Source: Tenrec ecaudatus (taxonomy: Eukaryota; Chordata; Mammalia; Afrosoricida; Tenrecidae). Taken from it: DNA of 64,000 nt. The translations under genes were made by a program, and so were the position numbers. The notes below the pieces were generated by a model. That model saw only the letters and a list, made by a program, of their open reading frames with translations, made no database searches and was not told the DNA's origin. Numbering within the stretch: the stretch's first letter is position 1; every line of letters begins with the position of its first letter. The DNA lies in assembly GCF_050624435.1 (NCBI RefSeq), contig NC_134542.1, positions 13,351,497 through 13,415,496 of the forward strand. Direction: 5' to 3'. Of this stretch, positions 34,479 through 45,800 are shown one piece after another.

Positions 34479-34496
34479 GTGTGTGTGTGTGTGTGT
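34479..34496. repeat. (GT)9 microsatellite
   Basis: Nine perfect units. The 141-codon minus-strand frame (34312-34737) runs through it and is not supported as a gene. Confidence 0.95.
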
Positions 34497-34851
34497 CTGA
34501 AAGAGAGAAAATTAACATGGAGGAGTGTTTTATGTATGTATGAGTAAGGAGGGAGTGGATTATGAAGAAATGAAAAATATATATCAATTCAATTAAGATA
34601 TAAAGCATTATGCTCATAGTAGACATAAGTATTTGGGAGGTTCCTAAGTCTGAGATTATATTACCAGCCAGAAACCTACGGTCATATGAGTAGAAGTTTA
34701 TTGGTGGGGAAGGAAAAGGCCCTTTAACCATAATCATGTATATGCTTGTTTCTGTGTTTGTTTCTCTCCTTGATTTCTTGAAGACTGTGTTTTAGAATGA
34801 TCCTCAAACACCAGCCTTCCATATGATAATACCATGCAAGCACTGTCTCAT

Positions 34852-34960
34852 ACATTTGAAGCCAGCAGCCACTCCGTGGGAGAAAGCTGTGGCCGTCTGC
34901 TTGCAGATACCAGCCTTACAAGGCCACTCTGGGTCAATGTCAACTCCACGGCAGTGGGGA
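34852..34960 (+). repeat. AfroSINE fragment
   Basis: Retains 'ccagcagccactccgtggga', 'gaaagctgtggccgtctgct' and 'caatgtcaactccacggcag'. The tRNA-like head is missing. Confidence 0.65.
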
Positions 34961-35119
34961 GCAACGATTTGTTTTCTTTCTCTGTCCAACAGATAGAAGG
35001 TGCGGTCCTCAGTCCTGGACTCATGTCCCCTGTCTCTTTCTTCAAAGCCGGCATCATCAAACCTCACTCTGACATCAATCTTCTACTTTACACACTTTTA
35101 CTTTTCAAGGCCTTTCTGA

Positions 35120-35285
35120 GGGTGCTGGAGCAACCAGAACAATCCAGGATAATTTCCACATCTCAATAGTAGATCATTCGGGACCCTCATGACCTTCATT
35201 CTCCCTTGCCATGTAACACAATATGTGCTGGGGATCCAGAGGTGGGCTTCTCTGGGGAGAATCAGTCTGACTACCCCGCTATCCT
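35120..35285 (+). repeat. Ancient mammalian repeat fragment
   Basis: 'ccaggataatttccacatct' followed by 'cttgccatgtaacacaatat' resembles a common old mammalian block ('ggataatctccccatctcaa...ccatgtaacataac'). The family was not assigned. Confidence 0.35.
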
Positions 35286-35373
35286 GGGAGTCAACATAGG
35301 TGAAGAATGTTTTATAGTGCCTGACATGTAGAACCTATTAAAGTTTTGCTATCGTTATTGATTTTATGCTTTA

Positions 35374-35675
35374 GCATCTATGTATAACCTCCTTCCTGGT
35401 GGACAGACAAGAGAAAAGTGGGTGAAGGGAGACGTCAGACAGTGTAAGATATGACAAAATAATAATTTATAAATTATCAAGGGTTCATGAGGGAAGGGGG
35501 AGCAGGGAGGAAGGGGAAAATGAGGAGCTGATGCCAGGGGCTTAAGTGGAGAGCAGATGTTTTGAGAATGAGTGCAATGAATATACAAATGTGCTTGACA
35601 CAATTGATGTATGTATGGATTGTGATAAGAGTTGTATGAGCCCCTAATAAAATAATTTTTAATTTTTTTAAAAGA
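35374..35675 (+). mobile_element. Retroposon, 5'-truncated copy
   Basis: The copy aligns by eye with 23478-23901 (opposite strand) from 'tataacctccttcctggtgg' to 'cccctaataaaataattt' and an A/T tail. It lacks about the first 120 bp. Its tail is immediately followed by the LTR at 35681. Confidence 0.8.
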
Positions 35676-35680
35676 GAAAC

Positions 35681-36162
35681 TGTTATAGTGAAAGGTTTAT
35701 TGTGCCAACCTGGCCAATGAACACATGTGGGATTAATTGAAGGGCAGAGCAATAAATGGCTCATCTTTCTGGTCTCTTGTTCTCTGATGGTCTGGCCAGT
35801 TGCTGCTGCCTTAGCTAGTTCTCTGCCTCAGCTGGCAAGGCTCACTTCTGCTAGACATCCCTGAGGAGAAACCACATGGGCCTACGCTGATGCAGAACTG
35901 GGTGCTGGATCAGCTGCTCTGAGATGCTTATACACTCATGATTCAGCTTTCCTCCTGCCTTTGGCATCATTGTATGTGCTCTGTGAGATGGAGGAGGACT
36001 GTTTTGATCAGTGTCGGACATATGGGCTACTGTTGGACTTATGGGCTTGGGCTAAACTGGGTTGGGATGCTTTCTTAATGTACACTTGCCCTTTATATAA
36101 ACTCCCTTATAAAATATGAGTGTCTATGAATTTTGTTTCTCTCGTCTACCCACACTAACACA
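35681..36162 (+). mobile_element. Solo LTR, ERVL-MaLR-like (copy 3)
   Basis: A 482-bp TG...CA block ('tgttatagtgaaaggtttat' to 'tacccacactaacaca') flanked by a perfect 5-bp repeat, 'gaaac' (35676-35680 and 36163-36167). It is the reverse complement of copy 1 in its shared parts: 'ggtttattgtgccaacctgg' and 'ttgaagggcagagcaataaa' mirror 1225-1297. A TATA-like 'tttatataaactccc' lies about 65 bp before the end, supporting + orientation. It entered the tail of the retroposon at 35374-35675. Confidence 0.78.
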
Positions 36163-36169
36163 GAAACTT

Positions 36170-37324
36170 TAAGAAAAAAGTTAAATCACTTTCAAGAGAA
36201 TTTTTTAGGCAAAAGAATTGAACTGGTGAAAGGAAATTTAATTTGTGTTTCAAAGAATAAGAAATGAAAATGAAAAGTCAAGGTTTATAAGAATTATATA
36301 ACAATCATTGAAAAGATTATCCACACAATTGGATTGTTCAAACAATACTTACATTTTTGTCTCTTTTTTGCTATCTAGTCATTGCCACTTTTGTCAAAAT
36401 TTCACTTTTGAGTCATTTTCACTATTTATCCAAAGAACATTGTTGGATAGCTGTGTGCATTTTAGTTTCCATAGAATTTTTCAGCTTAGAATTGGAGACT
36501 TGAGTGCATCTGATTTGGCATTTTGAAATTATTTCAATACTTCTTGATAGGTTCTCCTTTTAAAATATAGATTTGTAACCACCAGGAATTCAAAATTATA
36601 GATCCTTATTGTTCTACAAATAGATATTTAATAAAATATTTGATGAATGAACTAACATACAGAAGCCATACCTTAAGAGACATTGAAATGCAAAGGAGGA
36701 CTCTGTGAGGTAAAGAGAAATGAAGGTTTATCTGTTCAGTTATCATATACCCATTGGAAGCAGTGAGTGGGCCAAAAGCAGGAGACAGGGATCATGGGTA
36801 AGCACAGATGTAGCATCAAGAGACTCAGTTGGTTGGGAGAGGTTTGGAGTGTGAAATGTCTTGTAATCTCAACTCAAATCAAAGTGGTATATAATTGTCA
36901 CCGGGTGCTTGTGGAAGGCTGGCCAGAAAACCAGGCTTCCTGTGTGTCACTATAAGAACGGGACATTTCAAACAATGTCATTCTTCTCTTCTGGTTTCCA
37001 ATCTTTTGAAAATGACCATTCATACATTTGTGGCCCTGTTTGTGCTTGTGATGTTGAAAAAGAATACTGAGCAGCCTTCTTATGAAGATTGCACATACTA
37101 TCCATTTCTTTTCAAAAGCCCAGTGGAGCATGGTGGATCTCTAACTGATGGGAACAGGGTGCTGGCACATCTTCAAAGCCTCATGTGATTGGCTTTGGAG
37201 GATTTGTTTTACAAATAGGCCAACAAACCAATGAAATGTTGTTCAATTAGCAGCCCTGGAATGCTAATTTTGGAGAGATGGGGAAGAAAGTCTGATTGTA
37301 AATACATCTTTTGGGACAAGCCCA
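36170..37324. other. Unassigned AT-rich sequence
   Basis: No exon or repeat was assigned. A possible ancient fragment lies at 36600-36660 ('gatatttaataaaatatttg'). Frames at 36895-37188 and 36898-37131 were inspected and have no splice context. Confidence 0.4.
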
Positions 37325-37512
37325 AAACCCCAACACAATGCTGTCCAGTTGATTTTGACTCTTAGCCATCTTATAAGACTGGGAAGAACTGCCTCCTAGG
37401 CTTTGTTGGCCATGATCTTCATGGAAGCAGACCCAAAGAGTGGCTACTAGGTTTGAACCTCCCAACTTCTCGGTGAGTGGTCATGTGCTTCCCTGTCGTG
37501 CCACCTGAGCGC
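37325..37512 (-). repeat. AfroSINE
   Basis: The reversed copy contains 'gtccagttgattttgactct', 'cttcatggaagcagacccaa' and 'tgtcgtgccacctgagcgcc'. Confidence 0.8.
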
Positions 37513-37630
37513 CTACATCTTTGTGTACAGCTATTCCAAAAAGCATTTCTGTACACGTTTTCATGAAAAAGCAGGAAGCACCTCTGCAAACACCTCGGAT
37601 CTTCAGGTGCTTTCACACTTTTGTTGTTGG

Positions 37631-37698
37631 GGTGCATAGATCTCACTGTACGTGTGGTCAAAGTGATGGGGTGCATCACTGTACGTGTGGTCAAAGTC
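37631..37698. repeat. Short tandem duplication
   Basis: 'tcactgtacgtgtggtcaaa' occurs twice, each time preceded by 'ggtgcat', with a spacing of about 35 bp. The second copy lacks five bases ('agatc') found in the first. Confidence 0.85.
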
Positions 37699-37699
37699 T

Positions 37700-38204
37700 C
37701 CTTAAAGATGATCAAGTCTGCAGAAAACGTCCCTAACGGTGGACATTGAAGGGGGGCGGGGTGGGAAGCCCATTGTGGCCATATCTGTCATCACTAAGTA
37801 AATGAAAAGGAGAGAAATAAATTTGTGAACTCCATTTGGGTGAGCTCCCGCGGTTTCAAAATAGTCCACATATTTAAAACTTCCGTGGCAAAAACAGTGA
37901 GCTTACTCTCAAACTGAGGGCATAGAGAAGTCTGCAAGTTAGAGCTGATCAGCTTGGCCCTCTGGTTCCAGAGGCGAAATTGTGCTTCTTTCCATGCACT
38001 GCTGCCTGGATTTGACCAGCCCAGCCGCTCCGTGTACTCTCACTGCCTTGGCCTCTCTTTGCTTGAAGTTTCTGTAGTTATGTAGGTGTTCATGTGTATG
38101 TCTTCACCTATTTTCATAGTCAGTTAAAGAAACGTTTAAAGCTTCTCTTGCCTTTAAACACCCAGGGCGATTATGCACAGGCGTATGTAGTTAATAGAGC
38201 CCCT
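37700..38204. other. Unassigned sequence
   Basis: Nothing recognised. A G-rich run at 37751-37765 has only three usable G-tracts. Confidence 0.4.
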
Positions 38205-38385
38205 AAAGCCCACTGTCGTCCAGTAAATTCCCATTCCATGTGAACCTAGAGAACAGACTAGAAATGCTCCTTAAGTTTTCTGAGACTGTGAAACCTTAGG
38301 GGAGTAGAGAGCCTCATCTTTCTCCTTTGGACCAACTGGTGCATTTGAACTGTTGCTACCACAGCTAGCTGCCCAATGCGTAAAG
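38205..38385 (-). repeat. AfroSINE
   Basis: A reversed copy from 'cccactgtcgtccagtaaat' to 'agctgcccaatgcgtaaagt', with 'gagcctcatctttctccttt' in the middle. Confidence 0.7.
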
Positions 38386-38395
38386 TCTAGCAACT

Positions 38396-38658
38396 TGGAG
38401 TCCCTAGGTGGTGCAAATGGTTAAGGGAAACCTGGAGATGTAAGTCTATCAGATGCATATCCAGGGCTTAGTCTATCCATCTAAGCCCTGATGGGGTAGT
38501 GGTTAAGCATTGTGTTACAATCCATATGGTGGGCAGTTTGAAACCACCAGCAGCTCCATGGGAGAAAGACGGGGCTGCAACTTCCTTTAGCAGTTCCAGT
38601 CTCAGAACAGCAGGGGGCCACTATGAGCCAGCACTGACTCGATGGCAGTGAGTTGAGA
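38396..38658 (+). repeat. AfroSINE with a duplicated head
   Basis: A short forward head fragment, 'gtccctaggtggtgcaaatg' (about 38400-38430), is followed by a fuller forward copy at 38485-38658, 'agccctgatggggtagtggt' to 'ctgactcgatggcagtgag'. It forms an inverted pair with 38205-38385. Confidence 0.8.
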
Positions 38659-38963
38659 GAAACAGCTCAAAAGAAAGACCTGGTGGTGACCTACTTCCCC
38701 AAAGCCAGTCACTGAAAACCCAATGGAGCCCAGTTCTCCTCTGACACACTTGATGTCGATGAACCAGAGTCTGAAGGACAACTGGGATGTCTAGTTAATG
38801 TGCACATGAAGCCGGACATGTAGTTGCATAGTTGGGTAAAGACTTGACTATGCTATTACATTGTCATAGTCTGCAATCAGATTTAAAAACTGAACCCTGT
38901 GTGGGAAGTCATCTAGTACTGTACTGAACCTCTGAAGGGTAAATCAATTATTTGAAAGCTTGT

Positions 38964-39212
38964 AAAAATAATAATATAAAATAATAATTTATAAATTATT
39001 AAGGGTTCATGAGGGAAGGGTGAGCGGGGAGGGAGAGGGAGGGAAAAAAGGAAAATGAGCTGATTCCAGGAACCAAAGCGGAACGTGAATTTTGAGAATG
39101 ATGAGGGCAATGAATATATAACGGTGCTTTACTCAATTGGTGTATGTATGGATTGTGATAAGAGTTGTATGAGACCCAATAAAATGATTTTAAAAATAAA
39201 TAATAATAATGC
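38964..39212 (+). mobile_element. Retroposon, 5'-truncated copy
   Basis: The shared core and 3' end run from 'ataatttataaattattaag' through 'ggattgtgataagagttgta' to 'aataaaatgattttaaaaat'. The A tail is followed by a (taa)n stretch. Confidence 0.8.
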
Positions 39213-39364
39213 CAATGAAGACAATAGCCATAAATCTTAGTAGATGGCATCTTATTCACTCTCTCACCTTCTGGCAGTAAATATCTAATTATCACTATTT
39301 TACAGACATGGCCATTCAATACTAAATGGGTCAAAAGAGATCTCATCCGAGGTCCACATAACCA

Positions 39365-39541
39365 CAAATGACCATGGAGTCCCTGCCTCCCATTGTCCCT
39401 TTCCAGGACAGAGTAGGGTTGTCCCAGTGGGTTTAAAGGCCATAAATCCTTATGGAAGCAGACTGCCACGTCTTTCTCCCACAGAACCAGTGACCGTTTG
39501 ACTGACAGCCAAACACGGTTACCACTGTACCACCAGAGCTC
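39365..39541 (-). repeat. AfroSINE
   Basis: The reversed copy contains 'ccttatggaagcagactgcc' and 'accactgtaccaccagagct'. The B-box region is partly deleted. Confidence 0.75.
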
Positions 39542-39562
39542 ATCAAGGTCCATATGAGACCT

Positions 39563-39776
39563 AGCCTAACCAAGCACACTGCTGTTGAGTTGATCTGGAG
39601 TCATGGCAACTGCACAGACAAGAGTGTAGCTGTCCCATAGGATTTCCCAGGCTATCAATCCATGATGAAGCAGACTGCAAATGTTGTTCTTGCAGAAACG
39701 TCAGTGGGTTGGAATCGCCTTTTTTTTTTTTTCCAGCTAGCAGCTGAGAGCTCTAACCACTGAGAAGCCAGGGCTC
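39563..39776 (-). repeat. AfroSINE with an internal T run
   Basis: The reversed copy runs from 'aagcacactgctgttgagtt' to 'ctctaaccactgagaagcca'. A run of about 15 T (39720-39732 region) interrupts the B-box neighbourhood and may be a later expansion. Confidence 0.75.
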
Positions 39777-39779
39777 TTT

Positions 39780-40223
39780 TAAGACTCTTGCAGTAACTGG
39801 GTGATTAAGAGAAAGATTGGGGAGTTTGCAGGAGGTAGACTGAAGAGTATGCCTTGGGTTTTTTTTATTTTCTTAAAAAATATTCATTCTTTCATAATGG
39901 CTACCATATTATCTCATTTTTGTCAACGCTGTTGGCAAATCTTCTGATGGTCCTTGCTTTAAAGATCGTCAATCTATAGAAGAGACACAGCCCTCAACCT
40001 CCTTCTAATACCAAGTCTTTCTGACAGAAAGGTGCCTGCTGAACCCAGACCCTGCCTAGCCTTGGATAGATGGATATCATATCACCTGTAGCTTATGAGT
40101 CCCAAGTTTCTTGGCTCAGAGAGCTTATTTTCTCGTGGACTTATTTAAATACCATGTAAGTTTTATTTGGCTCGGCAAACATGCTCAACAACTCCTATCA
40201 GCTATCTCCTGGGCACACACACA

Positions 40224-40228
<5 letters not shown>
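39780..40228. other. Unassigned sequence
   Basis: Nothing recognised. A T-rich then A-rich patch lies at 39855-39885. Confidence 0.4.

Positions 40229-40304
<76 letters not shown>
40229..40304. repeat. (CT)38 microsatellite
   Basis: A perfect 76-bp CT run preceded by a short CA run. Frames 40111-40383 and 40167-40358 (Ser-Leu repeats) are artefacts. Confidence 0.99.
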
Positions 40305-40307
<3 letters not shown>

Positions 40308-40710
40308 CCAGCATATTCTCCCTTTTGTGCACATCCTCCTGGTTGTAATTCAAGATGATTTTATTTTCCTACTGGGGCTGTAATTGTTAACTGGCTCGAC
40401 ATTCAAAAATGTAGATTTAGAGGAATCGATTCAAGATTCAGCTAATGGTTTCTATTAGCTGTTCCCCTGAAGTAGATAATAAACAGACATGGGAATAATG
40501 CAGGTGCAGACATGCGGTACGCTACGATGAATAAAATCTTACTTTTCCTTTTTAGTATTTTTATTGTAAAATAAGTACACACTATGTGAAAAAGAACCAA
40601 AGCACATTAGTGTAAGGTGTAAAATAATCATATTTCTGTGGTTTTCATTAAATTCCTTCCATTCGTACGCACATCCCTCTCAAGTCTCTGGGAATAGTCA
40701 CTATCTATCA
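40305..40710. other. Unassigned AT-rich sequence
   Basis: Nothing recognised. Confidence 0.4.
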
Positions 40711-40895
40711 AAACTTGCCACTTGCTATCGAGTTGGTTTATGGTGGCCCCGTGGGGGTCAGAGGAGAATTATGTTCCATCAGGTTCCGTAGGCTGATGTT
40801 TTGGAAGTAGGTCACCAGTCCTCTTGAAGGGTCTCTGGGTAGACTCAAGTTGCCACATCTTTGGGTTAGCAGTATGAGCATAAACCATTTGGACC
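40711..40895 (-). repeat. AfroSINE-type SINE, divergent subfamily
   Basis: The reversed copy begins 'cttgccacttgctatcgagt' and has the variant middle 'gaagggtctctgggtagact' also seen at 28783-28972. It ends at 'gagcataaaccatttggacc'. Confidence 0.65.
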
Positions 40896-40899
40896 ATCC

Positions 40900-41956
40900 A
40901 CAGACTGCAAATAGCGTGTTACCTGGTTTTACAACAAATGCATTCACGTGATGCTTAGCAGGGGGGATCACTAAGGGGCATGTTTTTAATAAAAAAGTTA
41001 AATGTGATCCGGACCCAGTACATGTGAACAGAGAGCCAGTCTTTGGTGAATTTCCTAATGGCATTTGATAAGAAGGCCTCCTAGTTGTGGAAAAGCTACC
41101 TCGGAATTCTCATTGCAAAAGAATGCAAAAGTGATTTGGAGCATGCCCTGTCCGGTTCTACTCCAGCAGACCTAAAAATAAAATATTTCATTATTATAGA
41201 GATGATCAAGCCATTATAAAGGCAAACACACTGCAGACAGAATGAACTTTATTCATTCAAGCCTGATGTGTGTGATGCCCAATAGACGAGGTCATTTAAT
41301 GAGAATTGATGGAACTCTTAGTTGTTTGAGTGCCTACAATATTTTTCAATGAAGCATTTCTAAAGATGTGGTTAATCCCTGTCTCTTTTCATCACAGATT
41401 CTGTTAGATGTGAGCCTTGTTTTTAAACTGAAGATCTTTACAGTTAAATATCTAACTTTCTACCCATGAGCTAGCTGGGACTGAAGAGCTTATCCGTGTT
41501 TATTAATGGCCTCAATAAAATATAATTGGTCATAAACCCATCCAGTGTTAAGGTCTGCTTCCCCAAATCTTTCTGATAGCCCTTTATACTCTTTGTCACC
41601 CGTAGGTCAGAGAGTTATTTTCCTGTTTCTCAAGGCAATGTGTGATAGTTAATCAGATTTAAGGACTGTGTAGTTAGTTTTATGATTCACACATCAAAGG
41701 CAGGAGTAGCCTTATTGACTTTCAGAAGGAGATCTTAAAGACTGAAGATTTCTAGGAAATAAGGATAAACAAACATTTATGTTTTGTTGCCCTGGGAATT
41801 CCATTCTGGAATTTATTCATTAAATGAAAGTAGAAAATCATTCTTTTAAAATCTTTGTCAGGCTATGAATATGTTGTGATAGTTATTTTCCCTCTTCTAA
41901 TGTCTCTGTATTATATCATGTGAATGCAGAGAGACCGTGCTTTTATAAAATAGGGA
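40900..41956. other. Unassigned AT-rich sequence
   Basis: No repeat or exon was recognised. Confidence 0.45.
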
Positions 41957-42160
41957 AGAGCCCTGGTGGTGTGCTTACACATTGGGCTGCTAACCTCAAG
42001 GTCAGCAGTTTGAAACCACCAGCCACTCCTTGGGAGAAAGATGAGACTTTCTACTCTCATAAAGAGTTGCAGTCTCGGAAACTGAGGGCTGATCTACCCT
42101 GTCTGTGGGGTTGCCGTGAGTCCGCATTGATCTGATGGCAGCAAGCTCGGTTTGGGGTTT
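41957..42160 (+). repeat. AfroSINE, well preserved
   Basis: A forward copy from 'gagccctggtggtgtgctta' with a clear 'caaggtcagcagtttgaaac' B-box region, 'ttgggagaaagatgagactt' and the tail 'cattgatctgatggcagcaa'. Confidence 0.9.
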
Positions 42161-42164
42161 CTTT

Positions 42165-43726
42165 CAAAGGGAATGCCAGGCCCTAAGCTGCTTGCAGAAG
42201 AGGTATCAAATATATACAGCACTTTCCGACATGTGTTTCAAGATAATTTGAGGGGAAAGAGAGAGCAGAGAAGGGATGAGACATAAGCTGAGCACTTTAT
42301 AATATCTGAAGGCGTCAGGGAGTCTGTTGGGTCCACTTGTTTTTACAGGGTAATGTTAATCAATTAGCTCCATTCGCTATAGATAGTAAGTAATTACATT
42401 CACTGGAAGCCATAGTGCTGTGATTAATAATACATTCCAAGTTCCAAAAGTAGCATTCCCCTTGGCAATGAAATATAGCTCTTAAAAAATACAGATAGAT
42501 AGATAATGTGTGTATATATAAATCAGAAATGTGATTGTATCAAAATGTATTTCCCTAAGTACAATCTTATAAAAAAGAAAATATAGGTTTTATATGCTAC
42601 CTTCTGGCCCTTTCTGCATCAATGGACATATGTACTTCAATTTTCTCTTTAAATATCTTCAGGCCAATTCTTAAGGAACAGGATGACTTGTACTTCAAAG
42701 GTCAATATGCTGGATGAACTTTTCAGGGAAGCAGTTAAATTATTAATATATTTATTTATTTAAGTAGACATAAATATATAATAAAACATTGGTCATATTA
42801 TCATTTTTCTGTTAAAGTTAAAATTGTTGTTTGATAATTATGCAGCCCTACTATATACATGTAATTGATACATATATCCAAATATATATTATACCCATCC
42901 AAACACAGATAATTATTTTCTAAATCTCACCAAGAAAAATTCCCATAAGAGGTATAGTATGAGCCTGCATTTAGTCTTTCTTTCAAAAATAAAACCATAA
43001 ATAGACTATGTCAGTAAGTAACATGTAATAAGTGACCCTTTCTTAGAAATGAATTTCATACCAAAGAACAAAAGCAGACTCCAGACAGAGTTGCTAAGAA
43101 TTATTGAATGCTCCATGGAAGCATACACATTCCAAGTATTCCCTTACCTCCTTGAACATTCGCTGACCCATTGTCTTCTGACCTAGGATGAATGTGAATG
43201 TTTTGCTATTTTAGTATAAGTATTTCTGAGGCACTAGAAAAATAAAGGAGTTATAAAAAGGAAAGAGGCCTTCCAGAGTCAAATCTTTCTTTTCTGAATT
43301 AAACTCCACAAGAGTGGCCTGTGTTCTCCACAAGTTAAGACCAACCATATTAATTTATAAAGCAAAAGGATTAAGTCCAAGTCAGCATTTGGGAGTGGTA
43401 TATGTCAATGATGTATCAAAATAATTTGAGTACAATTGACTAGGGCTCGCATTGATTAATTTCAGAAATATTCATCTATAACCCTTCGTCTCATTGTTGC
43501 TTCTTTTGTTGATGTTTTGAAATTAATAACAACAACAGAAATCCATTCTGCAGGTACATTGGCTCAAGTATTTCAATGACTTGTCTTTCTTAGTTTAAGA
43601 AAAGTCAGGAGGCACAGCACGTGCTCAGTGACCTTGACACTCAGCATGCTTTTCTACATTTTCCTGAAATTTCCGTTGTCATTTGTAGAGGACCGAATGC
43701 AACGTATAGCTCAACTGCCTATCAGA
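42165..43726. other. Unassigned AT-rich sequence
   Basis: A 1.5-kb stretch with many A/T runs and a (taga)n-like patch at 42493-42510. No coding or repeat signal was assigned. Confidence 0.45.
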
Positions 43727-43731
43727 ACAGG

Positions 43732-43912
43732 GAAGCTAAGCTATCACCATTTGTCATTTTGCAGAAAAGTTGTCAACAAAAGAATTAGGTCATCATATCT
43801 GGATTATACTGCTATTGTTAGGTTACAAGTGAAGCTCAGCCATAAACATTTGACACTTAGCAAAAAAGATAACAAAAAATTGGGCCGTCATATTTGGATT
43901 ATATTCTTGCGG
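43732..43912 (+). repeat. Diverged 99-bp tandem duplication
   Basis: Two neighbouring blocks start with 'gaagct' at 43732 and 43831. They share 'catttg', 'gcagaaaag / gcaaaaaag', 'aacaaaa', 'tcatat' and 'tggattata' in order, with a 4-bp indel. Identity is roughly 70-75% by eye. A 172-codon frame (43628-44146) reads through both copies and into the RTE-like repeat. Confidence 0.6.
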
Positions 43913-43924
43913 TTTTTATTAGGC

Positions 43925-44140
43925 ACCACCCTCACAATTATATATTTGAAACCACTATTGCAGCGACTGCATCAATCTACCTCGTTGAGGGCCTGCCTCG
44001 TTTTGTTGTCCCTCTGCTTTACGAAGCGTAGTTTCCAAGGACTTGACCCTCTGGCAACATGTGCCAAGTACATGAAACAAAGCTTTGCCCTCCTTGCCTT
44101 TCAGGAACAATCTGCCTCGAAGGAACATTCTGGATTGTGC
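43925..44140 (-). repeat. RTE-tailed long AfroSINE
   Basis: The reversed copy contains 'accaccctcacaattatata', 'ctacctcgttgagggcctgc' and 'ctctggcaacatgtgccaag', ending near 'aggaacattctggattgtgc'. The initial tRNA-like part is missing. Confidence 0.7.
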
Positions 44141-44149
44141 TCTTAGGAC

Positions 44150-45535
44150 AACTTAAAGATGTATGTCTTGGTGGTGAGAATAAATAGGTCAGAAAGGAAC
44201 TAAAAAGAGAAACTGGCTAGTCGGAATAAGCCTATTTTCACTGGCTGGTCCCAGCCTTCCCAGAAGGAAAGCCAGGATTGCAGACATGGTGGGACATCCG
44301 AGGGGAAATGGCCTGGAGGATGCTTTTGCTTTTGGAATAAGCATGACTAAGTAACCTTCTCGGGCATTGGTCGGAGAAGTGCCAATGGACTGCCTCGTCA
44401 CAAGACTGTGAGACATGACAGAATCTACTCAGGGCCATGATACAGCGTGTAAGGAAATTGCAAAAATAGACATTGTCCCATGAAGTCCTTAAATTATTCA
44501 GTATGCAAGAGTCTGCAAGAGTAGACTTTTATAATGACCTATTGCCAATTGTTCTGGTCAGTTGTGATTGATTTCAACACCTGGCAACACCCTTGAGGGC
44601 ACAGTAGAACCTCCATGGGCTTTTCAGAGATGAGACCTTGGGGAGCCGAGTGCCAGAGCTTTCCATGGATTTGGCTGCCAACTTTCTGGCAAGTTTTGAA
44701 AGCTTTAACTATTTTCACCACCAAATCCCTCCTTTATTACCAGATACATATACCAGATATATGAAGAATGGAGACTAGCATTTCATTCATTTTCCAAGAA
44801 TTGATGTAGATAAAAAAATGAAAACATTCGCTAAATTTTCACAATTTTTTACTCCAAGACATAATAGATTTTAGAGGTATGGTGTCTCTTGGAGATGACC
44901 CTTCTTCCCTGGGGTGGGGGGAGTGGGGGATGGGACATGATCAACTGAAGTGCTAAGTTCCTTTTCCTCCAAAAGGTATTTCTAAAAAAGTATTTTAAGA
45001 ATATTTAAAATTTATACACCAACAGTTAAATAATATCAAGATTAACCTTTTATGTTAACACTCTTATTGTCTTTCTTTCATTCTTAATATGAAATTACTA
45101 TCTGGAAAAATGCTTTCTATTTAAAACTGACCTCTTTCAACTTCTGGAAGATTTTTCTAGCCTCATGGTCTCATGTACACCTAAAGAACTGTGGAAGTAT
45201 AACATTTCCTCATCAAATTCTCCAAGGGGTAGACTCTCAAGAAAGGGTTTTGATCTTTTTTAAATTAAAGAGGGAAGTTAGTGCAGGATAAGGCTTTTTA
45301 TAACTTAATCAATATGACAAATGGCATTATCCTTAGGAATGCTGGAACACAAACTACTACTACATTAAAATATTGGCACATTCTTCACATTCTGCCTATG
45401 CTGAGGATTGAACTGTTCCTTTTGATACAGAGCTGACTTAACTGCCTGCATATGGGCAATAACAATCTAAAGGGTCACTAAGAGCACAGCACAACAACAG
45501 TAACAAGCAACGTAGAATGACCAAAGGAGGCAATC
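44150..45535. other. Unassigned sequence
   Basis: No repeat or exon was recognised apart from the G-rich motif at 44911-44934. Confidence 0.4.
44911..44934 (+). other. G-quadruplex motif
   Basis: Four G-runs (4, 6, 5 and 3 bases) are separated by one or two-three base loops: GGGGTGGGGGG, AGT, GGGGG, AT, GGG. Confidence 0.7.
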
Positions 45536-45539
45536 ACAG

Positions 45540-45800
45540 TTGTTAGATGCTGCCCAACCCGTTCCAACTCATAGCGACCATACGTACAACACAAAGAAAC
45601 ACTGCCCGGTTCTGTACGTTCTTCTGTTCTGTCCCATTGTTTCAGCTACTGGTCAGTCCATCTTGTCAAGGGTCTTCCTCTTTTTGTGCCCCTCTATTTT
45701 ACCAGGCATGATATCCCTCCCCAGGGATTAAGGTTTCCTAATAACATGTCCAAGGTCAATGAGATGAAGTCTTGTCATCCTTAGACTGATTTGTTTGTTC
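45540..45800 (-). repeat. RTE-tailed long AfroSINE
   Basis: A reversed copy from 'gttccaactcatagcgacca' through 'cgtacaacacaaagaaacac', 'ccatcttgtcaagggtcttc' and 'accaggcatgatatccctcc' to 'tgtccaaggtcaatgagatg'. Confidence 0.78.

Noticed and set aside
37751..37765. G-rich run as a quadruplex
   Set aside because: Only three separable G-tracts of three or more bases are present.
40111..40383. Ser-Leu repeat frames
   Set aside because: Produced by the perfect (CT)n microsatellite at 40229-40304.
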